Positions 1-11,005 of a stretch of DNA of 64,000 bases are shown one piece after another. How positions within the stretch are numbered: the stretch's first letter is position 1; each line of letters opens with the position of its first letter. The DNA lies in assembly GCF_905475465.1 (NCBI RefSeq), contig NC_062245.1:5766001-5830000 (forward strand), given 5' to 3'. Both the position numbers and the translations under genes were made by a program. Below the pieces are notes generated by a model. It ran no database searches. It was given only the letters and a program-made list of their open reading frames with translations, and was not told where the DNA came from. Source of the stretch: Pieris napi (Eukaryota; Arthropoda; Insecta; Lepidoptera; Pieridae).

Positions 1-1512
1 ATATGTTTCGGAATTGTTGTTACATGAGTACAGTTCTTTAAAGAAGGATGTTGCAGTATCTAGTATTGTTTTTCTATTTGTAACTAAGTTTTTGTCCTGT
101 TTTTTGAGTCTTGGTATCGATTGTTTAGGTGGTTGTAGTTCTTTTAGGGCTTTCCTTATTCCTCCTGTTTTAGTAATATGATTTATTATGCAGTCCATTG
201 TTTTTTTTGCTTTATCCTTTTTTATACTCTTGTTAATTTCTTTGCTGATCCTTGTTATTTCTTTTAATATGTCTTTATCCTTTTTGTTCTTGAATAATTC
301 TTTTCTTTCCGAAATTAGTTGTTTGGTCTGTGTGCTTAATATTTCCTTCGTCTGTTGTTTTGGTTTTTTAGCTTGATACATTCTGTTTATTTCTTTATTG
401 TATCTTTCCTGCATTGCGTTCGGCGATTCTAGCAGATGGTTTGCGTCTAATTTGGTAGTAAGGGTGTATTCCTCAGAAGGTAGCACTTGTTTGTAGCGTT
501 GTCTAGATTTAACCTGGTTTTTGGAGTGTAAGGTTGCTCTGACCATTCGGTGGTTGGTGTAGAAGTTGAACTGGTTGATTACCTTTACGTCTTTGAAAGC
601 TTTGGGTTGATTGCTTGTTATGAAATCGATTTCGTTATGGTAGCTACCGTCTGGTGACTTCCAGGTCCATTTTTTGCTAGGTTTTTTCTTAAAGAATGTG
701 TTGAGGATAGCCAGGTTGTTTTCGTGACTCAGATTTACTAGTCGTTCTCCGTTATTATTTCTCTTTCCTATGGTGTATTCGCCGATGATATTTTCTTCTC
801 CTGATCTTTGCTTGCCAATTTTCCCATTGAAGTCTCCCATAATTATTAAGTTTTTTTCTGTTACATCTATTGTTTTGGATAGTTGATGATAGAATGAGTC
901 TTTTGTGGCTTCTTCTGCTTGTTCTGTTGGTGCATACACTTGTATCAAGGTCCAGTGTTCTCTGTAGCCTGTTATCTTTATTTTTAGGATTGCTATTCTT
1001 TCTGAGATGCCTGTGAATTCTAGTATGCTGTTCTTGAGTTCCTTTCTGACCATGAAGCCTACTCCGTAGTGTCCTTTTGTCTCTCCAATAGAATATAGAA
1101 TGTAGTCGTCATGTTCAGTGATTTCTGTTCCTAGTCTTCTGACTTCGCTAAGGCCTAGAATGTTCCATTTAATGTTCTTGAGCGCCTCTTCCAGCTCCAT
1201 AAGTCGATCGCATGTTCTTAGTGTTAGTACGTTGAGCGTGCCGATATAAATATTGGTGTTTATTTGACTTCGTGTCTTAGACTTTGGTAGGTTGGGCTTT
1301 GGTGGGTTTGGATTTGGTAGGTTGTGTTTTGGCCGGTTCGTTTGCTCCAATGTGAGTTTCAGAGATCTCTCTCGAGGGTCAGCTGGAGGGCTGCGGTCGC
1401 GCTTCCCCACGGAGACCGCTGTCCGGCTTGGGGAAAGGTATATTTTGTTGGTTGTTTGTATTTGTTCTTTTTTATTTTTGTTTTGATTCCGGGGACCGCT
1501 GTGTACTAATTG
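1..1512 (-). CDS. RTE-clade retrotransposon ORF2, N-terminal part (endonuclease, start of RT region), cut by window edge
   Basis: Endonuclease half of a non-LTR retrotransposon polyprotein; the enzyme nicks target DNA to prime reverse transcription. I translated the minus strand from 1512 to base 1 and it is open throughout. APE-type motifs appear in order: IGTLNVLTLRT near 1240, LGLSEVRR near 1140, QVYAPTEQA near 925, MGDFNGKIG at 840-814, NEIDFI near 640 and TNHRMVRA near 550. A lysine-rich spacer follows, and the RT domain lies beyond the window. It aligns along its length with ORF2 of the RTE copy at 36.7-39.7 kb but is clearly divergent. It lies in the same frame as ORF1 (1513-2316), separated only by the TAA at 1515-1513. 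The first in-frame ATG (1200) is inside the endonuclease, so independent AUG initiation would remove the first catalytic strand. Confidence 0.9.
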
Positions 1513-1518
1513 TTATTG
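1507..1518 (-). promoter_or_regulatory. Candidate stop-codon readthrough signal between ORF1 and ORF2
   Basis: On the minus strand the ORF1 end reads CAA TAA CAA TTA. The CAR-YYA hexamer after the stop is the known type I readthrough context (classically with UAG). ORF2 follows in the same frame and has no AUG before its endonuclease. A GCGGTC (1499-1494, and again 1419-1414) can pair with GACCGC at 1398-1393, a possible downstream structure; this pairing is inferred by eye. The linker 1380-1430 is unusually GC-rich. Confidence 0.6.
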
Positions 1519-2316
1519 GTTAGATGTTTCTGAAATAGAATTTGTTCTGTGGCGTATCATTTTTTCAAATGCATTGGTTACAATCATTTTCTTTGGCTCC
1601 GTCTGCCTTGTACCTTCATAGCAGTCAGATTGCGTTGGTGTTTTAGATGGTGAGCGCTTCCTTTTCTCAGTTGCCTTGGTTGAGTTTGTTTCCTTTATTA
1701 TGAGCCGATCATATCGGATGAGAGCTAGATTTCCTTTCTTTCTTTCTTCTTGTTGTAGGGACTTTAATTCTTTTCTCTTCTGCAGTACTTCTTTGGGGTA
1801 GTCTTCAGACACGTATATGTTTGCAGGGAATCTTTTGTTGTTTTTTAAGATTTCTATTTTTCTCCATGCTAGAGTAAACTTTATGAGAATAGGCCTGCGT
1901 TTCTGGTCGACTTTAGAGCCAAGTCTACGAGCTTCACTTATTTCCCATTTATCAAAGTTGTCCAACTCGCAATCTTTACCCACCTCGTTAAGGACCTTCA
2001 GGACCAGTTGTAGGAGTTCTGCATTATTGCTTTCGTTTTCCTCTACTCCGTGGAGTATTAAATTATTTTTTCTGACTTCTCTCTCCAGATTTTGCACCTT
2101 ATTCTTCATAATTGCCACGTCGTTTTTAAGTATTTTATTCTCTTCTACCAACGGTTTCAGTTTTTCTTCTATTGTCGACGCCATACTTTGGGTAAGGCTT
2201 TTGGTGAGGGCAGTTGTTTGCTCACGAAATTCGTCCCTAGTATCCTTTTTGTTTTTATTCAGCTTCTCGTCAATTTCCATTATTTTTTCTAGTAGACGTG
2301 CCAGCTGTTTCTCCAT
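1513..2316 (-). CDS. RTE-clade retrotransposon ORF1 (coiled-coil RNA-binding-like protein, 267 aa)
   Basis: Probable nucleic-acid-binding ORF1 protein of the RTE element that continues leftward. Residues 1-85 are a charged, heptad-rich coiled coil suited to oligomerisation. From about residue 86 comes a domain resembling the L1 ORF1 RRM/CTD type (RKNNLILHGVEE), then a conserved block SEDYPKEVLQKRKEL and LIRYDRLII, and a basic C-terminal tail. The protein aligns with ORF1 at 35799-36719. The ATG at 2316 is the first in the frame and gives a full coiled coil. The TAA stop is flanked as CAA-TAA-CAA-TTA, a readthrough-type context, with ORF2 in frame behind it. There is no visible lesion in ORF1. 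Confidence 0.85.
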   Translation of the reverse strand: MEKQLARLLEKIMEIDEKLNKNKKDTRDEFREQTTALTKSLTQSMASTIEEKLKPLVEENKILKNDVAIMKNKVQNLEREVRKNNLILHGVEENESNNAELLQLVLKVLNEVGKDCELDNFDKWEISEARRLGSKVDQKRRPILIKFTLAWRKIEILKNNKRFPANIYVSEDYPKEVLQKRKELKSLQQEERKKGNLALIRYDRLIIKETNSTKATEKRKRSPSKTPTQSDCYEGTRQTEPKKMIVTNAFEKMIRHRTNSISETSNQ

Positions 2317-3590
2317 GGCTGTGAGTTAGCGTTAGTACGTGTGTGTAAAATCGATTTTTATTTGGCAACACTAAGTTAGCAGCACTGGTTGGTAGTTGGT
2401 ATCACCGGTTGAAGTTTTTTATTTTGCACCCTGGTATGCTTATTTTCGCATTTACGAAAACAATCTTGCGGACACTGCCCTCTATTGACAATTAGTTAGA
2501 TTAGTTACTTTATATTATTATTAAATATATTTCCGTAATTGCACAACAATAAATGCTCTCTTTAAAAATGTCTCAGTAAAAATTGCACTGCAATAAATGC
2601 TCTTCACAGTAATGTACGTTTCAGTACTTATACTTTATATTTAAGCAACTCACAATAACGGTCGTTGATCCAAAATAAACACGTATTAGACAGAAAAAAC
2701 TATCAATCTGGGATCTCAGTTCACTTGCACAAAGTTTTTTTTTTTTAGTTCACAATTTATAGTCACCAACACAAAATCAGTTTTGAAAAGTCGAACTATT
2801 TGTTTATATTGGTATATGCTCCACAAAGCACCTATCACTTCCAGAGATGGACAATTCACTAATATTGCCTTATTATTGCTATTTATGATATATTTCTACT
2901 TTTAACTATATTTAATTAATTATGTTATGAGGACACGATGTGTCTGTTATGACTACCCGCAACCGCAATAGTATTTACTAATAATAATATAATATATTTC
3001 TGTGTTTATTTAATCGTGAAATACCTACCCGAAACTGTTAGTGCATTACCGGAAATCGATCCATGAACTTGTTAAAATAAACCTAATAACGAAAATGTAT
3101 TTATTCAAACTAATTTAATTATCTTTGAATTCGAATTGCACATTGACAAACAAACGCAGATGTCATATTGTAACATATTGCCCAAATTGTAGCAAATCAT
3201 TTTACTCCCTAATTTTCACATCATTTCCTGCAGGATATTAATATTGTAACAAGTAATATTGGCAAGGAAATGACCTATAAACGTTGGTATGCTTTCATTC
3301 TAAAATAACCTGTGATGTTATTTATTTAGGTATCACAATGCCTAGCAAGTATTAACTTACCTGCAAAGTATTTTCTTATAGGAAATCGGAAATTTTTATT
3401 CTTCTATACGTTGAATCTGTATGGAACAAATGTGCACATATACATTTCCTCTTATATTATTGTATAATACTGAATAATATAGGATTAAATTCTCGTGTAA
3501 ACTGAATTTTAATAAGGCTTGTAAGAAATGTAAGAGTGGTTGTCTTGACTTGCCTTTTTTACACGCTTTATATTAGCTTCACCTGTATGT
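2317..3590. other. RTE 5' leader, then anonymous AT-rich DNA
   Basis: The first part, up to perhaps 2480, should be the 5' UTR of the minus-strand RTE element; I could not find its exact end. The rest has no ORF, repeat end or RNA gene that I recognise. Confidence 0.4.
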
Positions 3591-3955
3591 ATGTATGTAT
3601 GTATGTAACCGACTCCTTCGGACTCGATTTTGACCCACTTTTAACGGACAGATTTAATTCAAACTTTGCGCACCTGTCAAAGATCGATGACAATGCAATA
3701 ATCCGAAAAAAAAAATGCAAAAAAAAATTTAACTAAAAAATAAATAATAGTTTAAAAAAACTAAAAAACACGCTTTTAAAGCATACTCTGTGCCATATTT
3801 TTCGTCTATCGAGCAACCCACGCTTTTTCACAATAATACCAGTATTTTTTGTTCATTATCATTTTCAGCCTAAATTAGGAATTATTTTTCACTTTTTATT
3901 TTGAATTGCTTTAAAAGCGTGTTTTTTAGTTTTTTTAAACTATTATTTATTTACC
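3576..3955. repeat. Dispersed repeat with a perfect 43-bp inverted repeat
   Basis: A short TGTA run (3583-3606) is followed by anonymous sequence and then two arms, 3741-3783 and 3907-3949, that are exact reverse complements over 43 bases and enclose 123 bp. They would form a long perfect hairpin. The unit looks like a MITE or foldback repeat; I see no clear target-site duplication. No protein is encoded. Confidence 0.6.
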
Positions 3956-4221
3956 TATACCTCTTTCCTAACACAGAAGAGACTTTATTAAAGACCTGTA
4001 TGTACTTTAATTTTTTGGGACGCTGAAAAGCTGTTTCATTTTTATTTCTTATTTGAAGTTTCTGAGCGATCCGTTCGCATCCGTGCCGTTCACGTACTTT
4101 GTTCTTACATTTAGCTTAAACACTTCTCGCACTTCCTTCACTCAAAATACAAAATGTACTTCCTCAAATGTACTTCTTTGCTTTTTGAGGCTAAGAAGAC
4201 TTTCTTCACTATTAATCTTAA

Positions 4222-4486
4222 TTGACGGCTCCTTGGTCTAGTGGTTAGTACCCCTGACTGCGAATCCATGGGTCCCGGGTTCGATCCCCGGCTGAGACAA
4301 ACATCGATGTGATGAGCATTTGGTGTTGTGCTTAGGTCTTGGGTGTTTAAATATGTATTTATATGTCTATCTATCTATAATATGTATGTATATCCGTTGC
4401 CTAGTACCCATAACACAAGCTTCACCAGCTTAGCATGGGACTAGGTCAATTGGTGTGAATTGTCCAATCATAAAAAATAACATTGT
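4222..4486 (+). repeat. tRNA-derived SINE
   Basis: The head resembles a tRNA with internal RNA polymerase III boxes: A box around TGGTCTAGTGGTTAG (4232) and B box GGGTTCGATCC (4277). The tail is unrelated to tRNA and carries a TATCTATCTATAATATG-rich stretch, then a conserved 3' part ending near AATTGTCC. It lacks the fold and spacing of a real tRNA gene. This family has a different tail from the SINEs at 20.6, 22.7, 27.2, 34.0 and 54.5 kb. Confidence 0.75.
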
Positions 4487-4892
4487 TTCTTGTTATTTAT
4501 ATACACTTTGTATACATGAAAATGTTGGAAAAAATAAAACAATGTTGGACTGACATCTTAATAACTGCACATCTAATATCGGAATATTCCATTTGTTATT
4601 AAGGTAAGTAATAATTATAATTTGTTTTTGGGAACCCTTAATACTACTACTACTTAATACCCTTAGCGTTTACACAATTCGATAGACCTGATAAAGTATT
4701 CGTTGAAATTTATCGATTGCAAAAATATCTATTCTATATTTTTAATGAAGTAATTCGTGGGGATTCGAGTCTTCGTCTAGTTCATAACCACTCACTACTA
4801 AGGTTTTCATTCGGAAATTAATAATTTCCATTCAATTACTGTTAAAAAACTTACATGTTGAAGAACTTACAACGGGTATAAATTAGCTTATG
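4487..4892. other. No recognisable feature
   Basis: AT-rich sequence between the SINE and the mariner element; no ORF or repeat end seen. Confidence 0.4.
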
Positions 4893-4894
4893 TA

Positions 4895-6161
4895 CGTAGT
4901 TGGTCCCAAAGTTCTGTCACTGGCACATTATTTCTAAATTTCGAGCAGGATTTTATAAAAAAGTTATTGAATTCTATTTTGGAATGTTTGACTATTGTTT
5001 TAAAACAAAAAACAATAACTTTCCGTAATTTTTCACGATGGAGTGGACATTGAAAGAAGACCGAATAGTTGTTTTTGTCTTGCACCGCTGTGGGCACTCG
5101 CCGAGTACCATTTTCAAGTTGCTCAAAAATTTGAATATAACGCTTAGGTTTGTGTACGGTACTATTGATAGGTACCTTGAAGTCTCCTGTGTTGAGGACA
5201 AGAAAAGAACTGGTCGGCCACGCTCCGCAAGAACACCAGCAGTAATCAAAGCTATCAAAGCGCGGATAGTAAGAAATTCTGTCTGAAAACAGAAGTTGAT
5301 GGCTTTGCAGATGGGTGTCGGTAGGAAAACAATAAAAAAGGTTGTAAATGAAGATCTTGGTCTACGAGGATACAAAAAAAGAGTGGGAACTTACTTAATG
5401 CTCGTCTAAAAGCAATAAGGCTTAAGAGATCGCGGGTGTTGTTTAAGTGGTACGCGAAAAACCGACACCGTGATATCCTCGTTACGGACTAAAAATTTTT
5501 CGATATTGAAGAGAAGTACAATAAACAGAATGATACAGTGTACGCTAAGAGTTCTGAAGAAGCTGAAAATAAAGTTCCAAGGGTGCAACATGGACATCAT
5601 CCATCATCAGTAATGGTCTGGTTGGGAGTGTCCTATTACGGGCTAACTGAGGTTCATTTTTGCGAAAAGGGGGTCAAAACCAGTGCTAAGGTGTACCAAG
5701 AGACGGTTTTGGATCGCCTTGTCAAAGACCTGTCCAGCAACCTATTTGCGGGACATCACTTCGTGTTCCAGCAGGACTCTGCGCCTGCATACAAAGCCAA
5801 GACCACTAAAGCCTGGTTTGAGCGTCAAAACATCGACTTAATTAGACATGAGGATTGGCCTTCCTCCAGTCCGGACCTTAATCCTTTGGACGATCCGACG
5901 AATCCTTGGAGAGTCTGAAGTCGTCTTTAAAAAAATCAGTGACTGAAATCGACATGAATATGGTGCGTGCTGCGATAGACCACTGGCCGCGGCGCTTAAG
6001 GGCCTGTATTAAAAATAAGGGAGGTCATTTCGAATATTTTTATGCTATTTCTATTCATTAATTAATGTACTATGAATTGATATATCACTCATTAAAAACT
6101 GATCAGTACTTTTGTTTTTATCATTATTTCCATTTATGACAGAACTTTGGGACCGACTACG
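4895..6161 (+). mobile_element. Tc1/mariner element (DD37D type), decayed
   Basis: Full-length 1267-bp element. Terminal inverted repeats start CGTAGTTGGTCCCAAAGTTC on the left and match the right end over 25 bases with one mismatch. A TA flanks each side (4893-4894 and 6162-6163), the mariner target duplication. It encloses one broken transposase reading frame. Since both ends are intact, it could in principle be mobilised by a transposase supplied elsewhere. Confidence 0.9.
5038..6010 (+). pseudogene. mariner (DD37D, maT-like) transposase pseudogene
   Basis: Transposases of this family cut and rejoin DNA at the TIRs using three aspartates. The N-terminal helix-turn-helix region begins at ATG 5038 (KEDRIVVFVLHRCG) and includes the GRPRS hinge near 5216. 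The first catalytic Asp is VTD at 5481-5489, the second QQDSAPAY near 5770, and the third in SPDLNPLD near 5875-5891. I count 37 residues between the second and third, hence DD37D. Lesions: TGA at 5284, a frame change near 5390, TAA at 5490 directly after the first Asp, and a shift just after the third Asp. The family placement is from spacing and motif only. Confidence 0.85.
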
Positions 6162-6247
6162 TATATAAGAATAAGCTGGCGTTACTGATATAGTAACAGC
6201 TACTTACGCTAAAACCGAAGGTCATATAAACATACTAATTTATATTT

Positions 6248-6592
6248 TTTGAAGTTATACTTCTTTAGGCGCGTTGTGAAAAATTGATGAGAGTGAAATT
6301 TTACGATGCGCGCGCACCGTGACACAAAATTAACAGAATGAAGTTGCCCACGGAAGATGGTACGACATTGGATATAATTTAAAAACAACATTCGAATAAT
6401 AATAGAATTTATGTTACACTTAATGTAAGAGAATATTCATAAATATTTATTTATTTAATTTTTCAAATGTAAACTGAACTTTATTGACTATAATGACTCC
6501 TTTTCCAGTCTTGATTATTTAATTGTAATTAATTATTTGCATGCAATCAAAAACTATTTTTAATAACGCCAAAGAAGTATAACTTCTTACGC
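6248..6592. mobile_element. MITE with GAAGTTATACTTCTTT ends (uninterrupted copy)
   Basis: About 345 bp bounded by an inverted repeat: GAAGTTATACTTCTTTAGGCG on the left (6251) and its counterpart GCCAAAGAAGTATAACTTC on the right (6568). Noncoding. The same repeat occurs at 50173-52515, where it is interrupted by another transposon. This copy therefore shows the pre-insertion sequence of that site. Confidence 0.7.
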
Positions 6593-7468
6593 GCGTACAT
6601 AAGTACACGCACCCTTTTTTTTATAATAAATGTGGTTAAATATTTTAGTTAACCGTCTAAATCAGAACTTATGAAATGAGTTAAAGTTGAAATAGGATTA
6701 GTCAAATTATACAGCTGTCTCTCGTTACGTTTCAAATTACCAATTTGCCTAAATCCAATTTATTTGAGAGAATTTTAATTATAATTCAGAAATCTTCGAA
6801 TTACATCGGCTTGAGGCTATTTACAAGAAATATCTTTATTAGAAATACTTGATCGCTTAATTTCATTAGTCCGTAAAAAGAATTTTCATATGAAAAAATA
6901 TTTGTACATATTCAATGTAAAATAATAAATATAATTTCTCTTCAATAAATGTATGACTTTTTGAAAAAATTAAAGAGCTATTTGCGATGTTTTTCATAGT
7001 GAGATTTACGACTAAAACTCAAATAAGAAATCAAGCGCTTGTCGCTCGTAGAAGGGAGCATTCATTTCTTCATAAAAAATGTAAATAAATTAGTTTTCTA
7101 ATTTAAATATAAAAAAGAAAATACAGCATTAAGAGTTGCTTTGATAAAATAGTTTTATGAGAACAATTCATAATATTGATTATATTCTGATCTGCCTAAA
7201 CATATAGTTTTAAAGTGCTTGTATATGTATTGTTATATGAAATTCCAGAGTGCAAGATGTTTCATCAAAAGCATGTCTTGAATATGATTAGTTTGATATG
7301 CGCAGTCACGACAAACTCTACATAATTATAACCTCTATAACGTCGAAAGCTGTGTTTACGAATATTATTCGTAATTTGAGTAGAATAACCATTTGTCTGA
7401 CTACTTCGTAGTAAAAACTGCGTCCCCGTTACTCTTTTACAATGTTTATACCACAGAGGAGTTCATAC
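6593..7468. other. No recognisable feature
   Basis: AT-rich noncoding DNA with frequent stops in all frames; nothing recognised. Confidence 0.4.
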
Positions 7469-7469
7469 A

Positions 7470-7570
7470 TCTAATATAAAAAATTCTCGTGTCACAATAT
7501 TCGTTCCCATACTCCTCGGAAACGGCTCGACCGATTCTTATGATTTTTTTTAGAATATTTCATATAATTT
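7470..7570 (+). mobile_element. Helitron 5' fragment
   Basis: Begins TCTAATATAAAAAATTCTCG and continues with the ACTCCT...AACGGCTCGACCGATTCTTATGA block seen in the Helitrons at 42.7, 44.7 and 53.3 kb. No CTAG end follows, so only the 5' end survives, or the rest has diverged. Confidence 0.6.
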
Positions 7571-9410
7571 AATATAAAGTATATATAATAAAATCACTAC
7601 ATTTCCTTGTGACATGAAACGTTGGAACTTAATCTCGCTGTCCATGTTAAATCTTTACATTCGAAATGCACTTGACAACCTTTCCTATACTTGATAACAT
7701 AATAGGGATGAAATGATGTGTCAAGTCCAGGCCATGAACGATTCATATACATTTTAGGATTAAGAAAATAATGGAAAACTATATCGCTTGGATAAACCTG
7801 AAATAGAAGTGATAGTTAAAATGACTGCTGCTTTCATTAGATTATTTTAAAAAAGTTGGAGACTAAATAATGCATAAGTTGTAAATATAGCTTATTATTT
7901 TTCACATATTACTAAGTTTCGTATTCATGATGGTGGAAACAAAGTATTAGTGCGACACGGTTTGAACGTCAATTAATATTAGTTAATATACATACATATT
8001 GCATATATACAAAATAAAGCATGAAAAATGAAATATGTTTGTAATAAACTTATGAATTTGTATATTTACGCGAACATCCACGTCTCAATACACAACAACT
8101 AACACAGATAGACCGTAACGGCCTACAGGACATGTTAACAAAGCACAGAGCGTGCCTGGAACGGTTCTGCGACAAAATTATTAAATATCTGAATTAGGCA
8201 AACAAAAGTGAAATAACGGGTCTCGCAAACAATTGCGCCCCGGCTCACCCATGAATATTGCAAACAATAATATTACCGATGTAGCCGGGGCGTATCTCGT
8301 GAGAGGCCTAACACGAATGAGTATTTTAATGTATGTATCTTTTTAGTAAAAGTATAAGATGGAAAAAAGTCTCAAGACAGAATGGCAGGGGAAAAAAATT
8401 CACAACAACTTTTCCCGAAGGCATTGTTAACAAAGTCCAAATCCACTTGATTTTGTCCAAGGTGAAAATGCAAAGGTTATACGTAAAAGAAAATATCCAG
8501 AGTCCAGAAATCAAGTTATAGTTAGTTAAAAACTTATAGGAAAAACTTGTGAAATGTTGAGAAAACACGGAAATTTAAGGTAATCTAAGCACAGCGAAAG
8601 TGAATTACTGTATGACGCCACGATAGTTAAAACCACAAACAATATACTCATATTGTTTAAACTTACAAATTTTATTTCACTGACATCTACTGCAAACGGT
8701 GCTTAACAACGCTAATAAAATTACACGTGAATGAAGTATAATATACCGTTACATACGTAGGCGATTTTCAAAATCAAAATCAAAAGCTGGCTTCCAATTT
8801 GCCCATGATTGACTAACAGAATTCTTTATTTTCAAATTGAATGAAAACGAATAAAATTCATCCAGATTTTACAATTTCAAATACGAAAATCGTCGCTTTA
8901 AAACGTCAATTGTCAAACCACACATTGTTTCACAGTCGCGTATTTTAACTCAAAGTTTACTAAATTTTGTTCTTCTAACGTTAAATTTATTACTTTTTAC
9001 CCTTTATTGTCTTTATTCATAACATATGCATTACTGGATAGTTTTCTAATAGCTTTCAGAGAGACTTCATACGAAAATGAGATATTTAAGTCTGTGGGAC
9101 TTAAAGAAAAACTGTTTCTACTACTAATATTATTTCGCGTAGTAAGACCCTGTATCCTTGGAAATAACCCATTTGAATATAAAATTCGTTCGACTTCAAT
9201 ACCAAGTTTTCGATATTGCTACAATCTCGTCCCGATTCATAGAACTTACAATATTTAGACTTATCGTATGAGCTAGCTAGCTAACCGATCAGACACCGCC
9301 AATATCTGTATCACTATTACCTGATTACAAAAACGTAAAACTATATTATTTACACTGCCATGTGTGCTTATAACATTAAATCAACTTTATTATCAAAATA
9401 TCTAGATATA
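7571..9410. other. No recognisable gene
   Basis: About 1.8 kb without a credible ORF. A GC-richer patch at 8220-8310 stands out against the AT-rich surroundings, but I recognise no element in it. Confidence 0.4.
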
Positions 9411-9417
9411 CATTATA

Positions 9418-9814
9418 CAGGGTGGTCAAAAAGTCGTGGATTAGAGCGACACATGGCCATATGTAATACCTTTTCAGAATCCCTATTAAATAGTTATGAT
9501 TTGAAAAAAAATTATATCGTATAACTTAATATTATCTTCAATACACTCAATAAACAATTATAAATACATAGTATGTCTAACGCAAGAACTCATCAGTACC
9601 AATCTAGTGGATATTATGAAAAAGATACAGGATGTAGATTTTTTCGAATTCTAATAAGAATTAGTCAAAAAAAGTCAATTTTCTTATTAAAACGCAAAAT
9701 AAATTATAACTCTGCAGGGGTTGAGCTTAGAGACCTCCCGTAGAACAATTTTTGCAGCTGATGACTTCATCTATTCCCTATTTGCGTTTGATCCACGACT
9801 TTTTGGCCACCCTG
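9418..9814. mobile_element. mariner-type MITE
   Basis: 397-bp noncoding element. Its ends, CAGGGTGGTCAAAAAGTCGT and the reverse complement of CAGGGTGGCCAAAAAGTCGT, match over about 26 bases with two mismatches. It is flanked by TA (9416-9417 and 9815-9816), the Tc1/mariner target duplication. The ends differ from those of the 4.9-kb mariner and the 48.3-kb MITE, so a third mariner lineage is implied. Confidence 0.85.
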
Positions 9815-9816
9815 TA

Positions 9817-10940
9817 TATTTATATTATTAACAGTAGTGACAATTTGCTTTAACAGTTATTGTAAAACTTGTATAAGACCTGATATATCTTCAACGGATA
9901 ACACACCAAGATCATCATGGTTGTCTAAAACTTGCTAGGTCTACGGGTATTTGAAAAGTCAAATATTGCGAACCTACATTTTGCTCAGCTAACATCGTAA
10001 AATAAAATAATTTATACTATGAAATGTAGGTATATGTGTTATACCTAGCAATGACTCTAATATATACAGTTCCATAATATGAAAGCACTAAAATTTTTCA
10101 TTAGTGTAAATATATATTTAGTATCATCACAATATGTGAAAGTGATCCAATCACCAAATTTTCGGAATAAATACAAAATTATGAAATAGAACAAAAGGCA
10201 AACGTGCAAACCACGACTACAACAACAATTACTATGTAAGGTATTTTAATACAAATTATTAAAATACCGTTTTGTGAAAATTGTTATTCCATTATATTGT
10301 AGAGTTATTTAGAAGAATCTATCCCTGTAAATCAAATAAACTTAAAATATATTTAATTTATGTACAAGTTTGAAAGCTCGTAAATTCTCTTCAAAGGCTT
10401 TTAGAGAATAATTTTTCAGCAATAAATATTTTCTATTTCAATTACGCAAATATTATTATCGTAAAAAGTTTCATTTTCCCACATCAAAAATTCAAGGTAA
10501 CATATTCTCACACTTTATTTTCTCACATCGAGCCGTATTTTCTCCAAATATTTTCAAGATTTCAACACACGTTTACGAAAAAGAAATATTTCGTGAAAAA
10601 CACTTCGTTCAAAGTTCATTATATAAGTTAAAACGTATTCCTTTGTCAGCACTGTAGGAAATAATTTTTATCGCTAATAATACCGTGACCACAGGTATGA
10701 GCTATTGGAATACAAGCGATTTTATTAAAGTTGTAGAGTAGTAGTAATGTAATGGTCAACAATAAAGAAAATTGGCTGTTGTAGGACCCATACGCAAATA
10801 TTTCGTCTTGAGAGTAAAAAATTGCATTAGAATTATTGTGTTTACGGTGAAAACTATTATGGGTTATTTAATCCAAATAAAACAAATGAGTACATATTAT
10901 TTATAAAAAGAACTACAACAAGTAGTCTACACTAAAATAA
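9817..10940. other. No recognisable feature
   Basis: AT-rich sequence; no ORF of note, no repeat ends identified. Confidence 0.4.
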
Positions 10941-10944
10941 TACT

Positions 10945-11005
10945 AAACTTATCTTAACTGTTGCCATAATATTAAAAAAAAAAAAAAAAAAAACTTATCT
11001 TAACA
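10945..11005 (+). mobile_element. Minimal retroposition footprint: poly(A) between 14-bp direct repeats
   Basis: AAACTTATCTTAAC occurs at 10945-10958 and exactly again at 10992-11005. Between them are only about 13 bases of unique sequence plus a run of about 20 A. This is what an extremely 5'-truncated LINE or SINE insertion with its target-site duplication would leave. The exact repeats suggest a young event. Confidence 0.65.

Noticed and set aside
1380..1430. GC-rich stretch in the RTE linker as a CpG island or promoter
   Set aside because: Only about 50 bp and inside an open reading frame; simpler to treat as coding linker with possible RNA structure.
4226..4300. tRNA gene
   Set aside because: It has A and B box sequences but is joined to a long non-tRNA tail and does not form a full cloverleaf; it is a SINE head. 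The same holds for the heads at 27.2, 34.3 and 54.5 kb.
9265..9280. GAGCTAGCTAGC palindrome as a regulatory site
   Set aside because: Short simple repeat with no supporting context.
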